Assembly: GCF_007655135.1 (NCBI RefSeq)
Contig: NC_045134.1
Coordinates: 18,128,568-18,192,567, forward strand
From: Punica granatum
Lineage: Eukaryota > Streptophyta > Magnoliopsida > Myrtales > Lythraceae
Direction: 5' to 3'
Length of the DNA stretch: 64,000 nucleotides
Each line of letters opens with the position of its first letter. The first letter of the stretch is position 1. Shown here in pieces: positions 48,416 through 59,100 of the stretch. The position numbers were made by a program, and so were the translations under genes. Under the pieces are notes generated by a model. The model was not told the origin of the DNA. It ran no database searches and saw only the letters and a program-made list of their open reading frames with translations.

Positions 48416-48736
48416 TCATTCAGATGAATAAACTTCTTCTTCAACAATTTCTGAAATCGATTTCCTCTGAGAAACTTCAAATGGATGGTCAATCCACCTA
48501 AAATACCCACACCCTCCATTGTCCCGGTACCTTGGGCATCCAACAAACTTTTTACCTGGGTTGTTAGCTGTGAGTGATGTCTTCTGTTGGACTTGCAATC
48601 CGCAGCTGCAAAGGGCCGCATTGCTCCCAGAAATGGTTGAAGATTCCTTTGAACCAGATGTCTTCACTCTTCGATGCTTTCCTCTAGAAGCTCGCTCTCC
48701 TATTCCACATCCAATGACGGCTTCTATGCCAGTCAA
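48416..48736 (-). CDS. GRF-type zinc-finger protein carried by the MULE
   Basis: A 106-residue frame. Residues 43-83 fit the GRF zinc finger: C-S-C-G, then TANNPGKKFVGCPRYR, then GGCGYFRWID, giving the spaced C-x-C ... GxxFxxC ... CxFFxW pattern. GRF fingers bind nucleic acid (family knowledge). The N-terminus is basic and Ser-rich. The frame lies between the two terminal repeats, on the opposite strand to the 46988 frame, so it travels with the element. It may be a captured host gene fragment or a resident element gene. The short acidic C-terminus (EIVEEEVYSSE) follows the finger directly. Confidence 0.65.
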   Translation of the reverse strand: MTGIEAVIGCGIGERASRGKHRRVKTSGSKESSTISGSNAALCSCGLQVQQKTSLTANNPGKKFVGCPRYRDNGGCGYFRWIDHPFEVSQRKSISEIVEEEVYSSE

Positions 48737-49188
48737 TTTCTAACTCAGCTCACTCCCTCGATCCAACAATCAGTCAAGAGCACAAAATTTCCATCAAGAG
48801 GCCTGTATGGCTGTGAAAACCAAAAGTATTGCTCCGGTTATGAAACTTCATAATAGGTTGCTTTTCTGGGTTTTTAACTCTTTCAAGATTATAACGCAAA
48901 GAGAAATTTATCAAAAGTTGGGAATTTTCCCCCTACCAAAAGGTAAATTACAAACAAACAACTGAGAAGCAACTAGAGAAGAACTCACCATGGAAACACA
49001 GAACGATGCGAGCTTCTTTTTCCTAAAACAAAACAGATCAATCCCAGGGAAACTCCGAGTACAGGCCTTCCAAAGGCCTTCTTTGTGTTATAACCTCAAC
49101 TTCAAGGACGGTGATCTTCTGGTACATATGCATAGGAGAGGTTCATCCTTCCCAAAATCAAACGGGGCCCATAAACGATAACATCCCG

Positions 49189-50107
49189 TGAATTATATCC
49201 TAAGCTGCTAAAACAATTGCATTAATCTATCAAGCTCGGAAAATTGAGATCAGTTATACTGCTAGAATATGGATGACATAGAAGAATCTGCATCAATATT
49301 AGGATGAAGACCGATAGCATATTCAGCCAAAGCTTGATAAGATCTCAATTTAAAAGTGCGAATTTCGGAAGAATAGAGTGGCAAGATTCATTTTCAAAGG
49401 AAAACAGGCAAAATAATATTGAATCATCGCATTCATAATCGGTCATACAATATTAAACAAAGTAAGCAGTACAGCGGAGGGGATTTTACAATTTTTTTTT
49501 TCGGTGGAACCTGATTACGACGACATGCTTCGGGAGTGGCTGCTGTTACTGTGCGACCACCTCCGGAAAGTGCAAGCAACTAAATTCCTGCTGCTCAAAA
49601 TCCCTAACCTCAACTTCAAGGACAGTGATCTTCTGGTACTACAACTGCTTGTGGATTCGATCGGGAGGGGATTTCAAAGGGTATCCCTCAGCATTCTGTT
49701 TCGGGAAAAAAAAATCCAAAGACTTCCTTCAACAATCGTAATCGTCGACGCCACGTTCAATCTCAAAGATTTGCTTCCGATCAGAGAGAATTCGAAAACC
49801 TAATTTCTGGGTTTATGGAGAGACAGAGAATTTGGGAAAGTTTGGCACGGTGGAAAGTGAAAGAGAAGAGAACGGGAGAGATGCGCAAAGACGGCCCACT
49901 TTTTTTCCACGTCTTTTTTTTTCCACATAGGGACAATCACGACTTAATGGAGCCGAGTCAGCTTTCCGGTCTACTCTAAACGAAAAATGTAATAGTAGGA
50001 TAGATGGCAAATAAGATAGAAACGTTAGGCCTTTTTAGATAATTTTAAGAGTATGGGATAGATCTAAGAAAATTTAAAAAGATTGGAATATATGAGATAA
50101 TTTTCTC
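49189..50107. repeat. Right terminal inverted repeat of the 4.2 kb MULE
   Basis: Inverted counterpart of 45913-46900. Contains the outward-reading frame that begins at 49504. Confidence 0.88.
49504..49803 (+). other. Open frame inside right terminal repeat (outward-reading)
   Basis: Encodes EPDYDDMLREW, LCDHLRKVQATKFLLL and NLNFKDSDLLVL like the left repeat, and continues to a stop at 49803. The codon that is ATG in the left repeat is GTG here, so translation in a plant would have to start at a later ATG (the DDM methionine). A partial second copy of the CTCAACTTCAAGGAC block occurs near 49090-49125. Confidence 0.4.
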
Positions 50108-50529
50108 AAAATAAAAATATAAACTTCAAAATTGACTCGCATTGATCAAATATAGCAAGTTGGGCCTACATATTCTTAGGCATTCCCGATCTCATGATAG
50201 TATTCACCCAATCATCAAGTTGAACACTCAATTCACTTGCACATCTGATTTACACTCAAATGTGTAAATGTAATGCAAAACATACTTAGTGCATGATTAT
50301 AAGATATTTGCTTACTCATTCCCCTTTCGACTAATGGAGAAAAAAATGATGCTTACATCAAAAGGATTTATCTCTGGATTAGGATTTTTTTAATTGAAAA
50401 ATTTTGTACCACATACACATAGCTCTTGCCCTAGAATAAATTTGGAGAGATTTGGCACTATATGAAGCAATAGACGAAGTTGACTAGACGTTTCATGATA
50501 AGCGAAACATATATGATCGTGCTATGCCA
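50108..50529. other. Intergenic DNA between MULE and repeat array
   Basis: AT-rich; no gene seen. Absent from duplication unit 1. Confidence 0.55.
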
Positions 50530-50900
50530 CATATAAAACTTTTGTGTTCGGAGAATTGTGCAGGAGATCCAAAGACGTCATGCACAAAGCTTCTTTTATA
50601 CTTTTGCCTCAGGAGAATTGCAGAGGAGTTCGTTCTTGAAACTTCACACCCAAAATTCTTGCCTTCGGAATACTGCGGGGAGACCGAAACTGAAATTACA
50701 TGACTCAACCCTCAACCATCCATACATAGAACTCTTCTTACCTTGGGCAAACCGTGGAGGAGATCCGGAGAAGTCTTGCATAGAGCTCCTTTTCTTTCTT
50801 TTGCGTAGGAAGATGTGTGGAGGTGTACTAGAATCGTCTGGCATTACGAGGACTGTGGAGACTCTGAAACTGAAATCAGGTGACTTAGTCCTCGACCATC
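50530..50900. repeat. Degenerate tandem array, ~60-115 bp units
   Basis: About five units share a core like TTGCCT..GG..AATTG(C/T)GGAGGAGA(T/C)CC followed by a variable tail; cores start near 50540, 50602, 50660, 50739 and 50800. Duplication unit 1 has one partial unit at the same place (23453-23490). Confidence 0.6.
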
Positions 50901-51545
50901 CAACCACTACACCAAGTTACTCCATAAAGGCCTTTCCATTCGAATGATGCATGAATAATGATCCATTGCCTTAATCATCATTAAATTAAGAGGAGGAAAA
51001 AAATTGAAGGATATGACCTTGAAAATTCACAGTAACATAGACCTTCTCTAAAATAACATACAAATCATGGTAGGCGATCAAATGTGCTCAAGTATTCAGG
51101 GATCACTAACTAATAGATATTGAGATGGCAAGAAAATTTTGTCCCGACCCGATCTAGGAGTTCATTGTCGATATATCACATAGGCCAAGCTCGATTTCTA
51201 GGGTAGGTGCTGGAAGCGTGAGCGCAACCGCGGCGGTGAACGCCTCGTTCTTTTATGCTTCAACAGTCGATAGAGCATGGATGACACGGTGAGCCCTCGC
51301 CCTCCATAATTGGTAAGTGAAATTTACTAAGCTGTCAATAGAAGATTTACTGTGATACTGTTGCAGAAATCTTGGAGTTCACATACCAAAATCGTAAAAA
51401 AGGGAAAATAAAGAGAAATGTAAATTTTTTGGGTGAATGAAATAATGAAAGTTCGAAGGGAGAATACGGAAAGGAAATCGCTGATGTAAGAAATCTGCAA
51501 GAAAGCTTCAATAACTAAAGCATCCTTAACAAAATCCCAATAGAA

Positions 51546-52194
51546 ACAAATATCTTTATATCAAGATATTCATAACTTTTTGGTGATGATAACTTGAGTT
51601 TGGCTCTCACCTTTTATTTCATGATACTACCATGTTTTATATTTTCTATCACATGCTCATTTTCATGCATTTATTCCGAAGTCTTTTTCTCTAGAAAAGA
51701 GTTACTTTTAATCCTCAATCTTACATAACTTTTTCAATTTTATCGTAAACCTTTTTTTTTCGTTCAACTTTTTGTTGAACTTTGCACATTTTGTTCACTT
51801 CAGTCATGCCATTCAATTTTCCATCCAAAAATCAATTTTCTGTCTAAAGTATTTCCAAAAATAATGAACAATTTTAGATCATTTTTTTTAATGAGTGAAG
51901 AAAAAATCGGAAAAGAAAGGGAGAAGGGGAGGGGGCGACGGGAGAGGGAGGCTTGCAAGCATTCTTTTATTAGTGTATGTACCTTTTATTTAACTTTCTT
52001 TTTTCTCCCTTGCCTCATGGTTCCGAATCTCTCCTAATTTCTTTTCTCTCTCTCTAATCTCACAATTTCTTTTTTTTTCTTAACTAAATTTCAGTATTTA
52101 ATATTTTAATTAATGAGACCTTTTTAAAGGGCTTTAAAACCTGCAGCAGAAAATTATTATAAATAATTATAATTTTTAGAAATTTTAAAACAGC
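51546..52194. other. Junction region replacing 6 kb present in unit 1
   Basis: A short stretch near 51560-51680 matches 24435-24550; after that the sequence is unique and AT-rich until the IPI1 copy begins near 52195. No gene seen. Confidence 0.6.
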
Positions 52195-53344
52195 AAAATT
52201 CACTACTTACCTTCACCATCACTTGTACTGAAGAATGCTTGAAATGGAGATTTCAGGCCTTCATCTTCCAACAAGAAGGAAGGATGCACGGTAGCAGATC
52301 CTCCAAGGTGATTTATCAGTCGCAAAACTACCTGCCATTGATTTCAAAGAAAAAAATATTTATCATCACCCCAGTAAGAAAACTTTGTGATACAGCTGCA
52401 GTTAAATGGCCAAAGGGCGGCATTGCTGAAAACCTTGGAACTAGATGGGTGCTTATCGCCCAATGCTATCAACAATTGAGGAAGTTCTCTTATCCATGTG
52501 ATCTGATGATCCAGAATTGCTGGGTCAATTGGGTCAAGGAATGTTTCTGTTCCCTATCAACCATGGCAGAAGATAAGTTCACATGATCAAAGAGAGAACC
52601 TTCAACAAGCAAACTATAAAAGGAATAAAGGAGAACTCACATGAATTAGCATTTTCTCGAGGATGGAGATGAATGCGAATTTCAGCTTAGACTCGGGACT
52701 GCAATCCATAAAAGCCTGTGTAAATGCCTGGAATCATAAGGATTCATCAAACCTGTCACTGTAGCCTTCTTTTTCGAATAGTCTCATGGAATCTGTACAA
52801 TTGAATTGCAAAGTAAACCAAAATCTGGAAACCTAAGCAGAGAATAAAATATCTACAATGGGAAGGCAATCTAAATCATTAGGGAATCTCTAGAGCGAAG
52901 TTCCTAGCAACCTGAAGAAGAGAATACTTCCAATCGTCTGAGATGTGCTGTGAGAGTAGCTTTGGGATATATGGAAAGAATGAAAGCAACTGCTTCTCTC
53001 GAATTGCTGCACGAACCCACTTGATGTGCTTCAGATCAGATTGCAGCCCAACATGTATTCGATATTTCAAGACCAGATACGCATTCTAGAAGATTCCGAA
53101 ACAAGAATTTGTCTTAATTAGATATTAAGTTTCCTATATTACTATAATATAATTTCTCTTAATTAGATATTACTTCCTATATTAGTTTGAGTCAGCAGTC
53201 TTAAGTTTCTTATTTCAGCTTATACCTTATTCTATTTTAGGAAAGTAATCTAGAGGAGATTAGATATCAGTTTCCTATTCTATAGTCAAGGGGGTGTCTT
53301 CCCTCTATATAAATATGCACCTATTGTAAGAGAAGATAACAGAC

Positions 53345-54047
53345 TATGATTTAGATAGAGGACCCTTCACACGGGCATGTGGAAGCATTCCAGAATGACA
53401 GGGTATGGCATGAAGTCGAGCATTGGGACATGCACGTGCTAGCTGGACCAAGAAAAAGAGCACGAGTCAAGCGAATCGAACTAGCCATGCAAAGAATGTT
53501 ATTGCATGTCCATGGAGGAGTAGTCGAGCTCTTGGGCGGGCTGCATGTAGAACATGAAGCCACGACCGTTCATATTCTAGAAATCTATTTAGAAGATGAT
53601 CCCAGTTTAAAAGGCTGAATTCAGTTGCTTTTTAATTACTTGAGCTTATTTCATTTTGGGCTCATTACACTTAGGATTTATTTTAGTCAAGCCCATTAGC
53701 CCATTTAGGTTATCAGCTAGTATCTCTCTATAAATAGGCATGTGGCCTCCCTAGAACAGATAGATCAATTTTCATTCAACTATGTGAGAGAGGTTTTCTC
53801 TGAGTTGTTCTTCAGCAACTTCGTCGATATTGTAAGTGTGATGACTTATGATTCCTAACATTTATAATATTGGTTTCTAGCTCTTTATAGCTAGCGGGTC
53901 AATATTCCATTTATAATATTGATTTGTGGCTCTTTATAGTCATCGGGTCAATATTCCCTATCTTTGAAACCTTCATTGGACGATCTCGGATTTGATCTCA
54001 CTCTATTGTTGTTGGGTCTCGTGGCAGGTTCGTCGAGGTTCGCATCA
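53345..54047 (+). repeat. Left LTR (main body)
   Basis: Direct match to 55445-56150 from the GAGGACCCTTC block to GCATCA. The first ~16-20 bp of the LTR are separated from this body by an extra ~300 bp segment (53041-53344) absent from the right LTR. Confidence 0.88.
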
Positions 54048-54049
54048 TT

Positions 54050-54061
54050 TGGTATCAGAGC
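54050..54061 (+). promoter_or_regulatory. Primer-binding site (initiator-Met tRNA)
   Basis: TGGTATCAGAGC two bases after the LTR end, an exact match to the common plant initiator-Met primer site. Confidence 0.9.
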
Positions 54062-55444
54062 TTTGGCTCCAATCCAGGTTTCACCTATCCTATTTCAGTC
54101 TTGTTATTGTTCTTGTCCTAGGGTTCGACAAATTGTTGAACGACTTATTGTTGTTTCGAAAATGTCTGAAAAACAAAAACAAAAACAAAAAAAGGAGAAA
54201 ATTCGTCCAAAAAAATACATAGAAAGAAAAGGGGGAAAGAAAAAAAAGGAAAGAGCAATTGTTCGGGAAATCTTTACTTTTGAGATGATAGAAGCTTTCT
54301 TATATATATCTCTGCTAATCAAGTAAAGTAGGGAATTTAAAAAATTTCTTGTTATTTTCTTTCATATCTGCCACTATCCCTGAATTACCTTCCTTTATAT
54401 ATTCTTGTTTACTTTGATAGACCACTGGCATATAAGGTGCAGTTGGGAAATCTAACATTGTTTCCTTTCAATTGAATATTTTCTTATCATATTCCGTTCC
54501 TGTCTCTTAAAATCATTCATTCCTTTCATTTCGATACTTTCCATAAATCTCTTGTTTCCTTATTCCCACAAATCTTCCTTGTACATCTTAGTTATTTTGT
54601 TAACTTCATCTATCACATTATTTCCTTTCTCATTTAGGTTTGGATCCTAATTTGATTCAACTTTTTGAAATCAATGATTATAAGTGTTTTGGGCTAATAA
54701 ACTGATTTTACTCTTGTAATTGAATTGCTTAGTTTCTTAGGAACTTTGAGGAGAAAATCTAAAGAGAAAAAAAAAGGCAAGAGTGGTGAGTATATCAGAG
54801 GGTAAAAGCCTAAAATTGAGTGAAACACGAGTGTTGAGTGACATTAATTTGAGTGCAAACACGTGAGCGAGTGGTTGTGAGGTCTATCTCTATTTTCTAA
54901 AGTTCCACTTGCAGATTTCATCATGCCACAAGAAAGCAGTTGAAATGATCACAATAACGGAGGAACTAATTACAACATGAGTATCCGAGATATGCAGCAA
55001 CAATTTGAGCGCATGAATGTGATGGTCGATTTGATTTACGATCGGTTGGAAAGGCGAGATAAGCGGATTGAACAGTTGCTAGATGGCTATGACGAAGCTT
55101 CTGGTTCATCCTCTTGCAAATTGAAGTGGGGTTCTTCAACGAAGAAGGAAGAGAAAATAGCCTTGAAGCCAATAAAAAGAGAAACCCACAAACAAGTTTC
55201 AACCTAACGGCAAAGAGAATGGTCATATTGCTTCTCAATTCCTGGACAGCGATGGTCGGAATGCAACGCTATTGCCGCTTCCACCTAACCAAATGGAGGA
55301 AGAGCAACTTCAAATCAAACGGCCCATTAGCGAGAAAAGTGAGGAATTCAAGAACGTCTTTCTCGAGCAAATGCCTCCAAAAAAGTCACCAATCAAGTTA
55401 GTTATCATAGATTCGAGGACGAATCTTTTTGAAGAGAGGGGGAA

Positions 55445-56150
55445 TGATATGATCCAGCTAGAGGACCCTTCGCACGGGCATGTGGAAGCATTCTAGAATG
55501 ACGAGGTATGGCATGAAGTCGAGCATTGGAACATGCACGTGCTAGCTGGACCAAAAAAAAGAGCACGAGCCAAGCGAATCGAACTAGCCATGCAAAGGAT
55601 GTTATTGCATGTCCATGGAGGAGTAGTCGAGCTCTTGGGCGGGTTGCATGTGGAACATGAAGCCACGATCGTTCATATCCTAGAAATCTATTTAGAAGAT
55701 GATCTAAGTTCAAAAGGCTGAATTCAGTTGCTTTTCAATTACTTGGGCTTATTTCATTTTGGGCTCATTACACTTAGGATTTATTTTAATTATGCCCATT
55801 AGCCCATTTAGGTTATCAGCTAGTATCTCTCTATAAATAGGCATGTGGTCTCCCTAGAACAGACATATCAGTTTTCATTCAACTATGTGAGAGAGGTTTT
55901 CGCTGAGTTGTTCTTCAGTAACTTCGTCGATATTACAAGTGTGATGACTTGTGATTCCCAACATTTATAATATTGGTTTCTAGCTCTTTATAGCTAGCGG
56001 GTCAATATTCCATTTATAATATTGGTTTGTGGCTCTTTATAGTCATCGGGTCAATATTCCCTATCCTTGAAACCTTCATTGGACGATCCCGGGTTTGATC
56101 TCATTCTATTGTTGTTGGGTCTCGTGGCAGGTTTGTCGAGGTTCGCATCA
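55445..56150 (+). repeat. Right LTR
   Basis: 706 bp, TG...CA ends, directly after a purine-rich tract. Contains a TATA-like CTATAAATAGGC near 55831-55842. Confidence 0.9.
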
Positions 56151-59100
56151 CCACTTTCCATCACTTTTATGCAAAATCATGGATTGCTTCTTTGTTCATG
56201 AAGACATCCAAATTAAAAAAACAGCAATGGAATATTTTGATGTCTATGTAGGCTATTAATGGGCTCCCCTCCCAACAAAATTTCACCGTGCTGCCTTTCA
56301 GATTTGTTTTATGCCAAAATTATGGTAACCGAACAATTTAACAAGTGGAAGGTCCCTCTTCTGAATGTCAGTTTCTTTTCGAGTGTGAGTTCCAAAACGA
56401 GAAGACAAAATTATCTCACAAATGGAAATGCTAGTTCATCCGAATCTTTTGTGAACATTTAGAATGAGTGAGCCAGAACCAGACCTTTTCAACCAACAAC
56501 ATCTCTATATACGGAAGATATTTATTTGTTAAAGCAGTGGAAAGGTCGATCCATTCTTCAAAGTTGAAAAATATTTCTGTTATCTCCGTATCCAAAAGGG
56601 AATGCTTCTCCTGATTCTGAAAAGAAAAGAAGAAAACAGAATGGCTTAGATGGGACATAATTTCAGCCATTGATTGATTTATAAAAAATAAAGATTCGCA
56701 AAACATTTAATCAAGTTCTGAGCATAACTTGCATCCTATATCTTCACAACAACTAGGTTTCCATTGGTAGTTAAAAGAATTCAGCGGTAGGGTTCAATTG
56801 AAGAATGCTAGTTTTGCCAACACATTGTTTCTTTAATTTTATGAAATATAATCACTTTGCCAAGTTCATTTTTCATTAAGTAGTGAAATCTGTTACATGG
56901 CAGAGCAGACATCGCTCTGTGACACAATATCATAATATTATATATGATCCAAAATAATCTTAAAGAACAGTGCCTTGCTCCAAAGTAAAGATTCATTCAG
57001 ACGGATCTTCTACTGGCACCCATTAAGGCAGGCTCTCACTAGGAAAGTAGCTGCCAAAAATTAATAATTGCAAATCCAGGTTCAAATAGATGGAGTAGCA
57101 AGAAACACGAAGCCAGGGCACGTTGCAGAAATTCTGATATACTAATACAAGCCCGACATTGAAACATGCTGAAGATTACCATTAAAATTAAGTAGAATTT
57201 GTGGAGCATAGAAACCTGGGATTCTTTAGATGCAGGTCTTACCTTGGCTGAAAGTTAGTCAATTGAATGAAGGGGAAAATCAGCCAGTAGCTTCATCAAT
57301 GCTGGTGATATAGTTTGATCCCAAATTACCATATCAGGCTGGGACCTGATTTCATCCATCTCAGACTGCGAATGACAATATTTATGTTCCTTCTGAAACT
57401 TCGTAATGAAAAACTTCAGAGCAAGATTTATGCTCTGAAGTATATACAGCTCAGTATCAAGTAACTGCAAGCCCACGGAATTCATGGAACGAAGAGAAGG
57501 TAAAAGCTCCAAGAGGTGAGTTATAAGGACTGGCACAAGGTCCTTCAATTTCCTGGTGACGAGAGAAAAATTTACAATAAAAACAACGCTGATCTCAGAC
57601 AATGGTGTTACTAAAAAAGGCAAAATTGTGTGAAAATTGAGAACCAAAAACATCACAAAGGGCCATATTGGCACAGTTTACTATAGAGCATACCATCTAT
57701 TTTGCCAAAAGAGGAGCTAAAGGAGAAATATGGAACAAGAAATAAAAGTACAACAACACAGAAGAAATGTAGTTACAACAGAAGATCCACAAATTGTTAC
57801 TCATCTGAATATGTATCCACACTGTCAAAATTGTGATCGTTTCCGTATAAAGATGCCCGAAAAAAAAATGTATATATTGCCAATATTACAAATCCAACTT
57901 TGCAATTAGACATTTTAAGCATCAATTCCCTCTAATTCTCCAAACATTATCTCATGCGACTCATAGCAAAATTAAGTACAACTATGTCATATCTTGTACA
58001 AGTTATACAGCACACAACATTTCCAGGTCAAAAGCCTAGAAACTACTATGCACAATGAGCAAATAGGGCAAGATATTTCAGTTATAAGATATAGCAAATC
58101 CTTTAGGAAGCCAAAGGAAACATATATACATTCAAAATAATAATGCAGAAGTGATTCCATGATCCTCCAATAATTTAACATTCGTGTCCCATTTTCATTA
58201 TCGCAAATGATATCAACCAGGTGGAAGGAAGCTTAGGGTAGTAACTGATCGAGTACTCTACATAGTAAGCAAAATGAGAGACCTAATGGAAGAAAAGAAA
58301 TTCAACTATTATTAAAAGATCCATCACAACTATTACATGTGGGATAGTTTTACTACAAGGCAAGCTATTTCATATTCAAGAATACGATACAAAAAGAAGA
58401 CTTATACCTCTTTGCAACCATGGAATATTACCAACTTAAGAAGCTCGTACAGTGTCTCTTTAGCCAAGCGATCTTCATCACCAATTCGTTGGCTCAATTT
58501 TTCTATCAGAGCAAATTTGTGAGCCTTCAGCTCTCCTGGATGCTTGAGGATTAATTCCTTTATGCCAGTTAATGCATCTTCACGGATAAGAGTTTCTTTA
58601 TAAGTTACTCACTTGTATTAAACAACGTCAACAAATATCAAAATATGACTTGAAAATGGACAATGGAATGATGAATAAGCAACTGATTCAAGAAAGACCT
58701 AGCTGTAAACTCCCTACTTCAGATAATGTATTTTCCCGACTCTATCACTGAAGGTCAAATGCTGAAAGTTATTCGCTAGGTGCACCCATCCTTTCAAGTT
58801 CTCTTTCATGTTTGATGGGGGTTACTTCGGTTTGCCGTTATTCTTCTCATAAAAGAGCTAAGAATGGTGAATTAACAGAAGATGTTCACAATTGCTTTTC
58901 TTCAAAAAGTCATCACAGGAATACTCCTTTTTTATTTTCTACCTGTGATATTGATTAGCATCTCATATTAATTCATGAGGTTCGACATACTCTTTACATT
59001 CTGATGAAACAAATACCTCGACGAACTTTCGAATTGTAGTATGATGTTTGCTTAAGAAGATCATCCAAGATCAATCCTTTCTTGCTTGTAGCTAATCTTG

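Larger units (their letters stand above)
45913..50107. mobile_element. MULE with ~0.9-1.0 kb terminal inverted repeats
   Basis: The left end begins GAGAAAATAATATCACATAT (45913) and the right end, read on the complement from 50107, begins GAGAAAATTATCTCATATAT. Both are flanked by the identical 9-bp sequence AAAATAAAA (45904-45912 and 50108-50116), the target-duplication length expected for Mutator elements. The long inverted repeats run 45913-46900 and 49189-50107. The interior has two open frames (46988-47275 and 48416-48736) but no MURA transposase, so it is non-autonomous and may be a gene-carrying (Pack-MULE-like) element. The flanking AAAATAAAA is low complexity, so the duplication is probable rather than certain. 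Confidence 0.8.
53022..56150 (+). mobile_element. Non-autonomous Ty3/gypsy-like LTR retroelement inserted in an IPI1 exon
   Basis: Begins TGATGTG (53022) and ends GCATCA (56150), flanked by the exact 5-bp duplication CCACT (53017-53021 and 56151-56155). The intact paralog has a single CCGCT at this point. Direct LTRs are about 53345-54047 and 55445-56150. A primer site TGGTATCAGAGC (initiator-Met tRNA) follows the left LTR at 54050-54061, and a purine tract GAAGAGAGGGGGAA (55431-55444) precedes the right LTR. The 1.4 kb interior holds a gag-like start (MSIRDMQQQFERMN at 54977) and a short 3' remnant, with no protease, RT or integrase. Non-autonomous. Confidence 0.9.

Noticed and set aside
52239..52586. 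115-residue plus-strand frame (and its 30.65-31.04 kb counterparts)
   Set aside because: Antisense to IPI1 exons 12-13, duplicated only because the gene is duplicated.
53355..53618. 79-residue frame (repeated near 55533-55721) that looked like a conserved small gene
   Set aside because: It occurs twice because it lies in both LTRs of the retroelement at 53022-56150; no independent evidence of coding.
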